DNA of 64,000 nt from Leptospira sp. WS39.C2 (lineage in GTDB: Bacteria > Spirochaetota > Leptospiria > Leptospirales > Leptospiraceae): NCBI RefSeq assembly GCF_040833965.1, contig NZ_CP162142.1, positions 1,699,001 through 1,763,000 of the forward strand, given 5' to 3'. The notes beneath the pieces are model-generated. The model was not told the DNA's origin. It searched no databases and saw nothing but the letters and a program-made list of their open reading frames with translations. The translations under genes and the position numbers were made by a program. Positions within the stretch are counted from its first letter, which is position 1, and every line of letters starts with the position of its first letter. Positions 34,891 through 44,919 of the stretch are shown here, piece by piece.

Positions 34891-36825
34891 ATGCCAGCCA
34901 ATTTGCCCGAACTCTTCCAGCAGAGTGCTGAAAAATTTGGGAACCGTCCCGCATTCGTTAGTAAAGACGAATCCAAGTCCTATAAACCCGTTACCTTCAA
35001 AGAAGTGTATGATCTTGGTATCAACTTAGCAGAAGCACTGATTGATTTAGGTGTGAATGCAAAAGAGAATGTTGCCTTGCTAGCCGATAACCGATTGGAA
35101 TGGATTGTTTCCGATTATGGAATCCTTATGGCAGGAGCAGCTGATGTTCCTCGTGGGACTGATATTACAGATTCAGAAATTGTTTATATTCTCAATCATT
35201 GTGAAGCTAAAGTAGTTTTCCTAGAAAACGACAAAATGCTAGAAAAATTCCAAAAAAATCGTTCTCAGTTGGAGTTTGCCAAAACACTCATCGTGATGGA
35301 TAAAAAATCCACAGCGACTGGTGTTTTAAAAATGTATGACCTAATTGAAAAAGGGAAAGAACTGAGAGCCAAAGGATCTAAAAAAGCTGAGGATAGAATG
35401 AAAGCCATTCTGCCTGATGATCTTTTTACCATCATTTATACTTCGGGTACAACAGGAATGCCTAAAGGGGTTATGTTAAAACACAGTAACATGATCCACC
35501 AGACAAAAGCAATTCTTGGAAGTATGATTGATATCAAAGCCGATGAACGTATGTTATCGATCCTTCCCGTTTGGCACGTATTCGAAAGAGTATTTGAATA
35601 CTTAGCAATTGCTGCCGGTTGTGCTACATATTATACGAACGTACGTGATCTTCGTGATGATATGAAAAAAGCAAAACCAACGTTTATGGCATCTGCTCCT
35701 AGACTTTGGGAAAGTATCTACAACGGCATTTATACAAGAATCAATGATCCAAAACAAACTCCTGCCATTCGCAGAGGACTGTTTAACTTGGCATATTTTT
35801 TCTCCAAAAATTTTAATGCAGCCACTCGTTTTCTCAAAGGGAACCAAGTTGATTACGTTGGACGTAATCCAATCGTTTCCTTAGTGAAAGGGGTTTACTA
35901 TTTTGTTGTGGCAGTTGTTCTTGCCATTCCATATTTCCTTCTTGACCTAGTGGTTCTTTCTAAGATCCGCGAAGCAACAGGTGGAGAACTAAAGGCATCT
36001 GTTTCTGGTGGTGGAGCATTGCAACGCCATGTGGATGCTTTCTTCAATGACATTGGAATCAATGTTCTTGAAGGATACGGTATGACGGAAACTTCTCCTG
36101 TGATTTCTGTGAGAACTTTTAAAAAACTAGTGCAAGGTTCTGTTGGAGTCATCACTCCTGAAACAGAAGTCCAAATCCGAGATGATGTGGGCAAAGTTCT
36201 CACGCACATGGATGCGAACCAAAAATTGGTTTCTGGTAAGTATGGCCAAAGAGGTGTGATCCACATCCGAGGACCACAAGTCATGAAAGGGTATTACAAA
36301 AACCCTGAAACCACTGCAAAAGTTCTGAAAGATGGTTGGATGGACACGGGTGATATTGGAATGTTCAATTTCAAAAAAACACTCACCATCACAGGTCGAG
36401 CAAAAGATACAGTGGTCTTATTAGGTGGCGAAAACGTTGAGCCGGTTCCTATTGAAGACAAACTTACAGAATCACCTTTCATTGCACAATGTATGGTAAT
36501 TGGACAAGACCAAAAGAATTTAGGGGCACTCGTTGTACCTGATTTTGACCAATTGACATCTTGGGCGAAAGAAAATGGAATTGGTGAGACAGACAAACAG
36601 AAACTCATTGAAAATCCAAAAGTTCTCGATTTTTACAAAAAAGAAATTAAGGCCCTAAACAATACAAAAACTGGATTTAAGTCTTTTGAACAAGTGACTC
36701 CTTTCATCCTCATCACAAAACCATTTGAAGTGGGTGATGAATTGACAAACCTTTTCAAGATGAAACGCCACTTGATCACAGAGAAATATAAAGACAAAAT
36801 CACTTCCCTTTACGCAGCTGATTAG
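34891..36825 (+). CDS. Long-chain acyl-CoA synthetase (AMP-binding)
   Basis: The 644-residue ANL-family enzyme has the P-loop [16 protein letters not shown], motif [15 protein letters not shown]-like WMDTGDIG and the late [21 protein letters not shown] hinge. The FadD-like large form activates fatty acids to acyl-CoA through an acyl-AMP. A hydrophobic stretch ([21 protein letters not shown], about 331-355) lies in the middle, as in many leptospiral long-chain ligases, and suggests membrane attachment. AAAGGAG is well placed. The gene has its own upstream region with an inverted repeat and a terminator-like hairpin after it. Confidence 0.92.
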   Translation: MPANLPELFQQSAEKFGNRPAFVSKDESKSYKPVTFKEVYDLGINLAEALIDLGVNAKENVALLADNRLEWIVSDYGILMAGAADVPRGTDITDSEIVYILNHCEAKVVFLENDKMLEKFQKNRSQLEFAKTLIVMDKKSTATGVLKMYDLIEKGKELRAKGSKKAEDRMKAILPDDLFTIIYTSGTTGMPKGVMLKHSNMIHQTKAILGSMIDIKADERMLSILPVWHVFERVFEYLAIAAGCATYYTNVRDLRDDMKKAKPTFMASAPRLWESIYNGIYTRINDPKQTPAIRRGLFNLAYFFSKNFNAATRFLKGNQVDYVGRNPIVSLVKGVYYFVVAVVLAIPYFLLDLVVLSKIREATGGELKASVSGGGALQRHVDAFFNDIGINVLEGYGMTETSPVISVRTFKKLVQGSVGVITPETEVQIRDDVGKVLTHMDANQKLVSGKYGQRGVIHIRGPQVMKGYYKNPETTAKVLKDGWMDTGDIGMFNFKKTLTITGRAKDTVVLLGGENVEPVPIEDKLTESPFIAQCMVIGQDQKNLGALVVPDFDQLTSWAKENGIGETDKQKLIENPKVLDFYKKEIKALNNTKTGFKSFEQVTPFILITKPFEVGDELTNLFKMKRHLITEKYKDKITSLYAAD

Positions 36826-36851
36826 TCCTTAAAAACTCTCAGAGAGATACT

Positions 36852-36876
36852 TTCCGCCTCGGTCCAAGAGGCGGAA
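36852..36876 (+). terminator. Rho-independent terminator-like hairpin after the acyl-CoA ligase
   Basis: TTCCGCCTC and GAGGCGGAA form a perfect 9-bp GC-rich stem with a 7-base loop, 27 bases after the stop codon, followed by TTTACTCTT. The U-run is short but the stem is strong. Confidence 0.65.
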
Positions 36877-36916
36877 TTTACTCTTCCCTTTTCCAAAGTC
36901 CGTCGATACTCTATAT

Positions 36917-37570
36917 GTGAATCGTTTAGATGGATCCTTAGTTTCTTCCAAGGCCGGTGTATTTTACCCTTACCAACACCAAGATTTTTATGCAATGGAT
37001 TCCTTGTTTTTATCCCCTCTCAAAGAAGAGGAAATCTGGGATTTCCAATCCATTACGCATGTCCAAATGGGATTTTTAGGATTTCTGACTCTCAGAGGGT
37101 TTATCCGAGAAGATTTACAATTGCCGAAACTCCAAGTAAGAGGTCTTTCTAAACATTGGCGTTCTTACTTAGCAAAAGAAAATTTTTTAGGAAAACAAGT
37201 CCCTTGGGAAAATTTGGATTTTATACCAAACTTAGTAGGGGAATCACTTCCAAAAGAAAATTTATTTGGGAAAAAAGGCCACTGGTCAAATGAATTTCAT
37301 TTTGAGAAAAAAGATAGTGGCACTACTTCCTTATTTTTTATCGCAACAAAGAAACAAAGTGATGGTGAAGTGGCAATCAGTGATTTGATGAAGGATTTTT
37401 TATCTTATTCACAAACAAATCATTATTTGGAAAGAGCTTACATTCGAAAAGAAAATTCTAGTTATCTATATTTAAATGCGAAAGAAACAAATCCGAGAGT
37501 GTTTTATAGAGAAAATAATACAAACTTTCCCGCTTTTTTATATTTAGTAGCGGAGTTAAAAAATAAATAA
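36917..37570 (+). CDS. Hypothetical protein
   Basis: The 217-residue reading frame starts at GTG with no clear Shine-Dalgarno. It is aromatic- and Lys/Glu-rich, with repeated polar segments (HYLERAYIRKENSSYLYLN) and no signal peptide or membrane helix. It ends exactly where the opposed LON-domain gene ends, with no spacer. I cannot identify it. Confidence 0.65.
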   Translation: MNRLDGSLVSSKAGVFYPYQHQDFYAMDSLFLSPLKEEEIWDFQSITHVQMGFLGFLTLRGFIREDLQLPKLQVRGLSKHWRSYLAKENFLGKQVPWENLDFIPNLVGESLPKENLFGKKGHWSNEFHFEKKDSGTTSLFFIATKKQSDGEVAISDLMKDFLSYSQTNHYLERAYIRKENSSYLYLNAKETNPRVFYRENNTNFPAFLYLVAELKNK

Positions 37571-38179
37571 TCATTCTCCTAAGTTTAATCCCATTAAAAC
37601 TTGTTTTAATAGATCAGCTTTGGTTTCTAAATGTGTTGTTTCCAAAATTCGTTGTTTGGTTTTGAAATCAAAATAAATTAACGAAGCTATAAAGTCTACA
37701 GGGAATGGGTGAACCAAAATTTGGTTCATCTTGAGGATTAAATCCTCTTCTGCACCTTCAGCAAGTAATATTCGTTTGGTGAGAACTAATAGTTCTTCAA
37801 TTTTTTCTTTTAATTCTTCTGTAACGTTTTTATTTCTTTCGTGTTCTCTTTTGGATACTTGTGCTATATAAAATGGATCGGTAGAAGAAAGACTTACAAT
37901 TTCTGCAGTTCCAAGTCCTTCTAAAATGATATTTGACCTTCCATCAGGTAATGATTCTTTTTGGATGATATGACCAAATCCTACAACTTCTGGAATCGGG
38001 GGTAATCCTCTTCCCAAAAATCCTTTTGGATAAGGTGCCATTCCCATTTCTCCACCATTTTCCAAACAAAAATCAAGTAACATTCTATACCTGGGTTCAA
38101 AGATGTGTAAGGGTAAAAACATTCCTGGAAACAGAAATACATCTGGCAAGGGGAAGAGAGGCAAGGGGAAGGTTGACAC
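37571..38179 (-). CDS. LON N-terminal (substrate-binding) domain protein
   Basis: The 202-residue protein starts with the LON_substr_bdg signature LPLFPLPDVFLFPGMFLPLH then IFEPRYRMLLDFC, and has a following PUA-like beta fold (GFGHIIQKESLPDGRSNIILEGLG) and a helical C-terminus. It lacks the AAA and protease parts of Lon, so it is a stand-alone recognition domain of the kind often found alone in bacteria. The start is GTG at 38177-38179, chosen because it begins just before the conserved motif. It is divergent from rfaE1. Confidence 0.9.
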   Translation of the reverse strand: MSTFPLPLFPLPDVFLFPGMFLPLHIFEPRYRMLLDFCLENGGEMGMAPYPKGFLGRGLPPIPEVVGFGHIIQKESLPDGRSNIILEGLGTAEIVSLSSTDPFYIAQVSKREHERNKNVTEELKEKIEELLVLTKRILLAEGAEEDLILKMNQILVHPFPVDFIASLIYFDFKTKQRILETTHLETKADLLKQVLMGLNLGE

Positions 38180-38233
38180 AGAGAAAGGTTTTAGATTCTA
38201 TGTTTAGTTGTAAACCAATTCAAGGATTCTGCT

Positions 38234-39253
38234 TTGTTCAAAATCAAAAAATCTTTGCTCCACCAAACATTTACCAAACTTTCTGAAATCAAAGTTCTCG
38301 TGATTGGGGATTTGATTTTAGATGAATATTTAATTGGTTCTGTGGAAAGAATTTCACCCGAAGCCCCCGTTCCTGTTGTTTGGGTAAGGAACGAAAAACA
38401 AACTTTAGGTGGATCTGGTAATGTTGTACAAAACTTAACATCGATTGGAGTGAATGGAATCGTTTTTGGAAGGATCGGACAAGATAAGGCAGGGGAGAGT
38501 TTAGAAAAAATCTTACTTTCCAATACTGTGGCAAAAGAGGATTTAGTTTTACTCAAATCTACAAAAATTCCTACCATTTTAAAAACTAGGATCATTGCAT
38601 CTCATCAACAAGTTTGTCGGGTAGACCGAGAAGAAATTGTACCACTCACAAAAGAAGAAGAAACTGTAATATTATCTCAATTTAAAGAAAAAGTTAAGGA
38701 TGCATCCGCCGTCATTTTATCAGATTATGATAAAGGTTATCTGACTCCTTCACTCATCCAATCTGTCATTTCTCTTTGTAATGCAGAAAATAAAATTGTG
38801 ACTGTAGACCCACAAGTCAGTCATTTTTTCCTATACCAAAATATTCATATCATGACTCCCAATCATCATGAAGCAGGCAAAGCTCTTGGTAAAAAACTGA
38901 CTACTGACTCGGAAATTGAATCGGCTTGTCGGGAAATTTCTGATAAAATTACTCCAGTTGCAATGATGATTACCAGAGGGGAAAAAGGGATGTCTATTTA
39001 TGAACGTAATGCTAATTCCTTCTATCATATCCCAACTGTTGCCAAAGAGGTATTCGATGTCACAGGAGCGGGAGATACAGTGATTACCACCTATACTGCG
39101 TTTGTTGCGAGTGGAATGAGTATCAAAGATGCCGCTTTGGTTTCCAATGTAAGTGCAGGCATTGTTGTTGGAAAATTAGGAGCTGCTACTGTCACACAAA
39201 AGGAAATCGAAGAAACACTCAGGTCTCTTGGTTACCTAGAGGAGAATGTATGA
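38234..39253 (+). CDS. rfaE1: D-glycero-beta-D-manno-heptose 7-phosphate kinase
   Basis: The 339-residue PfkB-family kinase has the heptose-kinase signatures VLVIGDLILDEYLIGSVERI, SPEAPVPVVW and GGSGNVVQNLTSIG. It also has ILSDYDKGYLTPS, VTVDPQVSHF and the anion hole/catalytic base VTGAGDTVITTYT. It phosphorylates heptose 7-phosphate at C1. In many bacteria this domain is fused to the adenylyltransferase (HldE); here the two are separate genes overlapping by ATGA. The start is TTG with AAGG nine bases upstream. Confidence 0.93.
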   Translation: MFKIKKSLLHQTFTKLSEIKVLVIGDLILDEYLIGSVERISPEAPVPVVWVRNEKQTLGGSGNVVQNLTSIGVNGIVFGRIGQDKAGESLEKILLSNTVAKEDLVLLKSTKIPTILKTRIIASHQQVCRVDREEIVPLTKEEETVILSQFKEKVKDASAVILSDYDKGYLTPSLIQSVISLCNAENKIVTVDPQVSHFFLYQNIHIMTPNHHEAGKALGKKLTTDSEIESACREISDKITPVAMMITRGEKGMSIYERNANSFYHIPTVAKEVFDVTGAGDTVITTYTAFVASGMSIKDAALVSNVSAGIVVGKLGAATVTQKEIEETLRSLGYLEENV

Positions 39254-39738
39254 GTTTTTATCAAAATCTCCAGAGTAAAATCATACCACAAGAATCCATC
39301 GAAACAAAACGAAAGTCTCTCGAAGGGAAAAAGATCGTATTTACCAATGGTTGTTTCGATATTTTACACCCTGGTCATGTATCTTATTTAGCACAAGCAC
39401 GTGATTTAGGGGATCTTTTATGGATTGGAGTCAACTCGGATGAAAGTGTTAGGCGACTGAAGGGTGAGTCTCGCCCTATCAATTCATGTGAAGATCGTAT
39501 GTTGGTTTTAGCAGCGCTTTCGTCTGTTGATTTTGTTACCAGTTTTTCAGAAGACACACCATTGGAAATTTTGAAAAAAGTGAAACCATCCATCCATTCT
39601 AAAGGAGGGGATTACCAAGTGGAGACCCTCCCAGAATACAAAATTTTAAAGGATATGGGTGCGGATATTCAAATTTTACCATTTGTTTTTGGGAAATCCA
39701 CCACCAAGATTTTAGAAAAAGCCAAATCTCCCTCCTAA
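39250..39738 (+). CDS. rfaE2: D-glycero-beta-D-manno-heptose 1-phosphate adenylyltransferase
   Basis: The 162-residue nucleotidyltransferase has IVFTNGCFDILHPGHVSYL (HxGH motif), GVNSDESVRRLKG, SKGGDYQVETLPE and FGKSTTKILEK, which matches the C-terminal half of HldE. It makes ADP-heptose together with RfaE1. It is translationally coupled to rfaE1. Confidence 0.94.
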   Translation: MSFYQNLQSKIIPQESIETKRKSLEGKKIVFTNGCFDILHPGHVSYLAQARDLGDLLWIGVNSDESVRRLKGESRPINSCEDRMLVLAALSSVDFVTSFSEDTPLEILKKVKPSIHSKGGDYQVETLPEYKILKDMGADIQILPFVFGKSTTKILEKAKSPS

Positions 39739-39801
39739 ACGTATTGATTTTGGACCCAAATCCCAACACTCTGTAAAAAACATTCTTTTTTGAGGTCCAG
39801 T

Positions 39802-41424
39802 TTGTCCAAGACCAGATATATATTCATTACCGGTGGTGTTTCTTCTTCATTAGGAAAAGGGGTCACCGTTGCCGCTCTCGGTTGTTTACTCGAAGCGAGA
39901 GGTTATACCGTATCCTTACAAAAGATGGATCCCTATATCAACATTGACCCAGGTACGATGAGTCCTTACCAACATGGGGAAGTGTATGTGACTGAAGATG
40001 GGGCTGAAACTGACTTAGATTTAGGGTATTACGAACGTTTTACGAAATCAAAATTTTCCCGTAAAAATTCAGTTTCCACAGGACAGATTTACCACGCTGT
40101 CATTGAACGAGAACGAAAAGGGGATTACCTTGGACGTACCGTACAAGTTGTACCTCATATCACAAATGAAATCAGAAATCGAATTTATAACCTAACACGT
40201 GACCAAGAAACTGATTTTGTGATCGTGGAAATTGGGGGAACGGTTGGTGACATTGAGTCAATTCCCTTTTTAGAAGCCATCCGGCAAATGCGTTATGAAC
40301 ATGGAATGAACCAAGTTTTATTCCTTCACCTAACGCTCGTCCCAACAATCACTGCTGCTGGTGAAGCAAAAACAAAACCAACCCAACATTCTGTCAAAGA
40401 ATTACTTGCACTTGGAATCCAACCAGATGTTTTGATTTGCCGGATCAATAAACCTATGTCAAAAGAGATGAAAAATAAAATTTCTCTTTTTTGTAACGTT
40501 AAAGAACAAAATGTAATCTCTGCTGTCGACATTACAACATCCATTTATGAAATCCCTTTAATGTATAGAGAAGATAAATTGGATGAAGTAGTTTTAAATG
40601 CCCTTGGAATGGACTTACGAAAACTCAATTTTTCCCAATGGGAAAATATGGTCAAAAAAATTCGTAATACCAAAAAGACCGTCAAAGTAGCGTTAATCGG
40701 AAAATACATATCACTCCAAGATGCATATCGTTCTGTTTATGAATCTCTTGCTCATGGTGGCATCTCTAATGATGTAGAAGTAGAAGTTGTAAAAATTAAT
40801 CCAGAAGACATTGATTCAAAAAATATCAAAGAACTCTTAAAAGGTGTTCACGGTGTACTTGTGCCTGGTGGGTTTGGAGAAAGAGGAATTGAAGGTAAAA
40901 TTGCAGCAATCCAATATGCTCGAACCAAACAAATTCCTTTTTTTGGAATCTGTTTAGGAATGCAATGTGCAGTGATTGAATTTGCTAGGAATGTTCTTGG
41001 TTTCAAAGATGCTAATTCCACAGAGTTCAAACCAAATGTGGAATACCCAGTCATTTCCATGATAGAAGAACAAAAGGAAATTGAACGTATGGGTGGAACC
41101 ATGAGGCTTGGTGCTTACCCATGTCTTGTAAAAAAGGGAAGTCTCGCTTATACTGAATACAAAGCCGAAAGAATTTCGGAACGACATAGACATCGTTTTG
41201 AGTTTACACTTCGTTACAAAGATGATTTTGAGAAAAAAGGTATGAATTTGTCTGGATTTTCGCCTGATGGAAGTTTGGCGGAGATTGTAGAAATTCCAAA
41301 CCATCCTTGGTTCATCGGAGTACAGTTTCATCCCGAATTCCAATCTAAACCAACTGACCCACACCCACTCTTTGCAGGATTTATTAAAGCTGCATCGAAA
41401 CTAGCCAAAAAAACGGAGGATTAA
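39802..41424 (+). CDS. pyrG: CTP synthase
   Basis: The 540-residue enzyme starts MSKTRYIFITGGVSSSLGKG from a TTG at 39802 with GAGG eight bases upstream; a TTG 12 bases earlier is less likely because the family starts with MSKT. The synthetase domain (about 1-267) has the P-loop and GGTVGDIES, and the glutaminase domain (about 295-540) has PGGFGERG, GICLGMQ (Cys) and GVQFHPEF with His/Glu. It makes CTP from UTP and glutamine. It is followed by kdsA after one base; CTP is the donor for the CMP-Kdo step downstream. Confidence 0.97.
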   Translation: MSKTRYIFITGGVSSSLGKGVTVAALGCLLEARGYTVSLQKMDPYINIDPGTMSPYQHGEVYVTEDGAETDLDLGYYERFTKSKFSRKNSVSTGQIYHAVIERERKGDYLGRTVQVVPHITNEIRNRIYNLTRDQETDFVIVEIGGTVGDIESIPFLEAIRQMRYEHGMNQVLFLHLTLVPTITAAGEAKTKPTQHSVKELLALGIQPDVLICRINKPMSKEMKNKISLFCNVKEQNVISAVDITTSIYEIPLMYREDKLDEVVLNALGMDLRKLNFSQWENMVKKIRNTKKTVKVALIGKYISLQDAYRSVYESLAHGGISNDVEVEVVKINPEDIDSKNIKELLKGVHGVLVPGGFGERGIEGKIAAIQYARTKQIPFFGICLGMQCAVIEFARNVLGFKDANSTEFKPNVEYPVISMIEEQKEIERMGGTMRLGAYPCLVKKGSLAYTEYKAERISERHRHRFEFTLRYKDDFEKKGMNLSGFSPDGSLAEIVEIPNHPWFIGVQFHPEFQSKPTDPHPLFAGFIKAASKLAKKTED

Positions 41425-41425
41425 G

Positions 41426-42271
41426 GTGTACGATTTAATAGAAGAAAGAGAATTTTTTGGAAAAAAAATCGGAGGTCGAAATCCGTTTTTTTTAATTTCA
41501 GGGCCTTGTGTCATGGAAAACAAGGACCTACTGGATCGAGTTTGCGGTGAAATGAAAGCTATTTGTGATGAATTAGGGATTGTATATATCTTTAAATCTT
41601 CCTTTGATAAAGCAAATAGATCATCCATCAATTCCTACCGAGGCCCAGGACTCGAGGAAGGGCGTAAACTCCTCGATTTTATCAAAAACAAATACAATGT
41701 TCCTGTACTTACCGACATCCATGAAACGATTCAAGTTGATCCTCTAAAAGACACCGTTGACATCTTCCAAATCCCAGCCTTCCTTAGCCGCCAAACCGAT
41801 TTAATTGCAAAAGCGGCAGAAACTGGTAAATGGGTAAATGTGAAAAAGGGGCAGTTTATGGCTCCTGACGATACAAGGCATATCAAAACCAAAATTCAAG
41901 AATCTGGTTCTGAAAAATACATGGTCACTGAACGTGGTGCAAGTTTTGGGTATGGAAATCTAGTGTTTGATTTACGAGGAATTCCTATGATGCACAAACA
42001 CGGAATACCTATTGTGTTCGACGGAACCCATTCTGCGCAGCTTCCAGGAGCCGCAGGGAACATAACAGGTGGTTTGCGAGAATTCATTCCTCATATGATG
42101 AGGGGTGCAGTTTCTGTAGGTGTTGAAGGATTGTTTATGGAAGTCCACCCTGATCCTGAAAAAGCACTTTCAGATGCAACTACCCAGTTTCCATTAGCAA
42201 AAGCAAAAACACTACTCACCCAACTATTAGAACTAGATCGTTTGGTGAAAACGAAGTTCTTAGAGGACTAA
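41426..42271 (+). CDS. kdsA: 3-deoxy-8-phosphooctulonate (Kdo 8-P) synthase
   Basis: The 281-residue protein has FLISGPCVMENKDL, FKSSFDKANRSSINSYRGPG, LTDIHE, VNVKKGQFMAPDD, TERGASFGYGNLVFD and FDGTHSAQLPG, the complete KdsA set. It condenses arabinose 5-phosphate with phosphoenolpyruvate. GTG start at 41426 with ACGGAGGA upstream. It opens the LPS export run lptC-lptA-lptB. Confidence 0.96.
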   Translation: MYDLIEEREFFGKKIGGRNPFFLISGPCVMENKDLLDRVCGEMKAICDELGIVYIFKSSFDKANRSSINSYRGPGLEEGRKLLDFIKNKYNVPVLTDIHETIQVDPLKDTVDIFQIPAFLSRQTDLIAKAAETGKWVNVKKGQFMAPDDTRHIKTKIQESGSEKYMVTERGASFGYGNLVFDLRGIPMMHKHGIPIVFDGTHSAQLPGAAGNITGGLREFIPHMMRGAVSVGVEGLFMEVHPDPEKALSDATTQFPLAKAKTLLTQLLELDRLVKTKFLED

Positions 42272-42282
42272 TCGTTTTCCAA

Positions 42283-42828
42283 ATGAATATGAAGGTGTTT
42301 ACATTGTGTATGCTTTTGGTGGTCACCAATTGTAAAGACAAAGAATACCTTCGTATCGAAGTAGAAAAAGAATCGGGTTCTATGGTTTCGATGAGAGACT
42401 TTAGTCGTGCTTCTTACAAAGAATCTGGCGAATTGGAATGGAAACTAAAAGGAGCTGAATCTTATATTTTCCCTAAAGAAAACAAAACCATCGTATACGG
42501 TTTTGAATTTAACCAATTTGAAAAAGGAAAAGTCACCTCGATGATGACAGGGAATCGGGGTGAGATCAACCACCAAACCAAAACCGTTGTTTTGGAAGGT
42601 AAAGTTCGACTAAAAACTAACGATGGAAAATTCATCGAATCCGAATCTCTTACTTATAATTTAGATGAAAAAACTCTCTCCTCCGAGGCAGATGTTTTGG
42701 TTTATTCCGATGGCACTACGATTCGGGGTAAAGGACTTAGGGCAGATAAAAGCTTAAATAAATTTACCATCATCCAACCAAAGGCGATAACTGTTGGTGG
42801 ATCCAATCCGTTAAAGGAAAAACCATGA
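42283..42828 (+). CDS. lptC: LptC-like LPS export protein (lipoprotein form)
   Basis: The 181-residue protein has a short hydrophobic leader ending LLVVTNC-KDKE, which looks like a lipobox. In E. coli LptC the corresponding region is an uncleaved membrane helix. The beta-jellyroll body has ESGELEWKLKGAESYIFPKEN, TGNRGEIN and DLNEKTLSSEADV-like repeats (NLDEKTLSSEADVLVYSDG). It would pass LPS from the LptB ATPase complex to LptA. ATGA-type overlap with the next gene. Confidence 0.85.
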   Translation: MNMKVFTLCMLLVVTNCKDKEYLRIEVEKESGSMVSMRDFSRASYKESGELEWKLKGAESYIFPKENKTIVYGFEFNQFEKGKVTSMMTGNRGEINHQTKTVVLEGKVRLKTNDGKFIESESLTYNLDEKTLSSEADVLVYSDGTTIRGKGLRADKSLNKFTIIQPKAITVGGSNPLKEKP

Positions 42829-44162
42829 AGGTAACTTTTATCTTCATCGTCTTTTGTTTGTTTGCAGAAGGAATGTTTGGTTCACCAATCCCAATTCTTT
42901 ATGGAACAGAAGATTTTTTCAAAAAAGAAGATCCCTCTTTATTCAAAGAAGAAAAAAAGAATAAAAAGGACAAAATTCCTATCATTTGGGGTGGAAGTAG
43001 CCTAACACAAGAAGAACGTGTAGTCAATGGGTTTCCAGTCAAAGTATTCATATTAGGTGGTGGCGCTTATATCATGCATAAATCCATCAAACTCAGTGCA
43101 AGGGAAATCGAAATCATTGGTGAAGAAGCTTTGCTTGGAAACCTAAAAGGCCAAGTGATAGTAGAAGACTTTCAAAACGGAGTCACACTGACAGCAACGA
43201 AAGGAATTTATGATAAAGTAGCGGGAACTGTGAGTTTAGAAAACCAGCCAGTACTTACTCAAAAAAAAGATGGTAAAGTGGTTCGAATTAAATGCCAATC
43301 CATCGTTCGATACTTAGAAGAAACAAAAACAATCCTTGCAGGGAAAGTCGCTGTTACATCTGAAGAATTCCAAGTATTCGGGGAAGACGCAGTTTTTTCC
43401 GAAAAGGAAGATCGTATTGATTTAAAAGGGGAGCCATTTTTGTTTTCAGAAAATCGATTTCTCATTGGACAAACTCTCTCTTACTTTGTTAAAGAAGGAA
43501 GTATCCAATTGGATGGAGATGCAACCATTTACCAAGTCAGTTACGAAAATAAAAAAGACAAAGAAAAAGATACGGTTACAAAAGAACGAGTCATCACACA
43601 ATTTTCTGGAAAAACACTCACTCATCTGAATAAAGGAAAAGAAACTGTGACTTCTATGAATGGTGATGCTTTTATGTATCGCAAAAATTCGGAATTTAAG
43701 GCAAATCTTTTAGAAAGTAGAAAAAATAATAAGGAAATCAAGGCGACAGGTAACGTTAGTTATTTGGATAAGGAAAATGGATACCGAATGGAAGGTGGTC
43801 TACTTTTTTATGACAAAGAAAAAGGTTACTCTTATTTAACAGAATCACCAAAAATAGTTTTTCTGAATAAAAAGGATTTAATAGAACGTGGTTTTTTAAC
43901 TTCAGTATTTATAGAACGATTTGATGAAAAAAATGAAACCGTTGCAAGAGGTGATGTGATTGTAGAAACACAATCAGCCAAGGCAACTGGTGAATTTGGC
44001 ACTTATTATGAAAAAAAAGATGAACTTGTTTTGGAAGGGAATCCAACTCTTGTCAGAGACACGACTAAAATCTCTGCTGGAAAAATCATCTTGTACCCAA
44101 AATCGGACAAAGCCTTATTAACAGATGGGCTAAAGGTAATCCCGAATGGTGAAAAAAAGTAA
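42825..44162 (+). CDS. LptA/OstA-like periplasmic LPS transport protein, double length
   Basis: The 445-residue protein has a signal peptide ([17 protein letters not shown]), then three or more stacked OstA-type beta repeats: SARE...[12 protein letters not shown] (about 85-150), [18 protein letters not shown] (about 185-215), and later [11 protein letters not shown] through [10 protein letters not shown] 160-residue single-module LptA is usual, so this one spans more. LptA bridges the periplasm as an LPS-carrying filament. It overlaps lptC and lptB. I leave the gene symbol empty because the fusion is unusual. Confidence 0.88.
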   Translation: MKVTFIFIVFCLFAEGMFGSPIPILYGTEDFFKKEDPSLFKEEKKNKKDKIPIIWGGSSLTQEERVVNGFPVKVFILGGGAYIMHKSIKLSAREIEIIGEEALLGNLKGQVIVEDFQNGVTLTATKGIYDKVAGTVSLENQPVLTQKKDGKVVRIKCQSIVRYLEETKTILAGKVAVTSEEFQVFGEDAVFSEKEDRIDLKGEPFLFSENRFLIGQTLSYFVKEGSIQLDGDATIYQVSYENKKDKEKDTVTKERVITQFSGKTLTHLNKGKETVTSMNGDAFMYRKNSEFKANLLESRKNNKEIKATGNVSYLDKENGYRMEGGLLFYDKEKGYSYLTESPKIVFLNKKDLIERGFLTSVFIERFDEKNETVARGDVIVETQSAKATGEFGTYYEKKDELVLEGNPTLVRDTTKISAGKIILYPKSDKALLTDGLKVIPNGEKK

Positions 44163-44919
44163 AGTTTCTCAAAAACAAAAAGAATTAGATCCAAATGTGA
44201 AAACATTTCGGATGGAAAACTTAGTAAAAATCTATAACAAACGTAAAGTTGTAGATGGAGTGAGTTTTTATATAAAAAAAGGGGAAATTGTTGGTCTTTT
44301 AGGGCCTAATGGTGCAGGGAAAACCACAAGTTTTTATATGAGTGTGGGATTTGTAACTCCTGACGAAGGCCATGTTTTTATAGATAACGAAGATTTAACA
44401 AAAGCTCCTATGCACATTCGTGCTAGGATGGGAGTGGGATATTTGGCCCAAGAAGCAAGTATCTTTCGCAAGCTGACTGTTGCCGAAAACTTAGAAGCAA
44501 TTTTAGAAACTATGAATTTGCCTGGAGATGAAATCATTCGTCGACGGGATGAACTACTCATGGAATTACAAATCATGCGAGTTGCAAACCAAAAAGGATA
44601 TACTCTTTCTGGTGGTGAAAGAAGAAGGTGTGAAATAGCCAGAGCACTTGTTACGAATCCCGACTTTATCTTGTTAGATGAGCCATTTGCGGGTGTTGAC
44701 CCAATTGCAGTAAAAGACATTCAGAATGTAATCCAATCCTTGAAAGAAAGAGGGCTTGGAATTTTAATAACAGATCATAACGTAAGAGAAACTTTGAAAA
44801 TTACGGATCGAGCTTATATCATGTACAGTGGTAGGATTTTAATTTCTGGCACTGCGGATGATCTCATCAATGACCCAGAAACACGTCGCATTTACCTGGG
44901 TGAGGATTTTAAACTCTAA
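44146..44919 (+). CDS. lptB: LPS export ABC transporter ATP-binding protein
   Basis: The 257-residue ATPase has [18 protein letters not shown], Walker [35 protein letters not shown], signature [15 protein letters not shown], Walker [17 protein letters not shown] and H-loop [12 protein letters not shown]. This is the LptB subfamily. It powers extraction of LPS from the inner membrane. It overlaps the lptA gene by 17 bases, is followed directly by rpoN, and this order (lptC-lptA-lptB-rpoN) is as in proteobacteria. The LptF/G permeases are not in the window. Confidence 0.96.
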   Translation: MVKKSKVSQKQKELDPNVKTFRMENLVKIYNKRKVVDGVSFYIKKGEIVGLLGPNGAGKTTSFYMSVGFVTPDEGHVFIDNEDLTKAPMHIRARMGVGYLAQEASIFRKLTVAENLEAILETMNLPGDEIIRRRDELLMELQIMRVANQKGYTLSGGERRRCEIARALVTNPDFILLDEPFAGVDPIAVKDIQNVIQSLKERGLGILITDHNVRETLKITDRAYIMYSGRILISGTADDLINDPETRRIYLGEDFKL

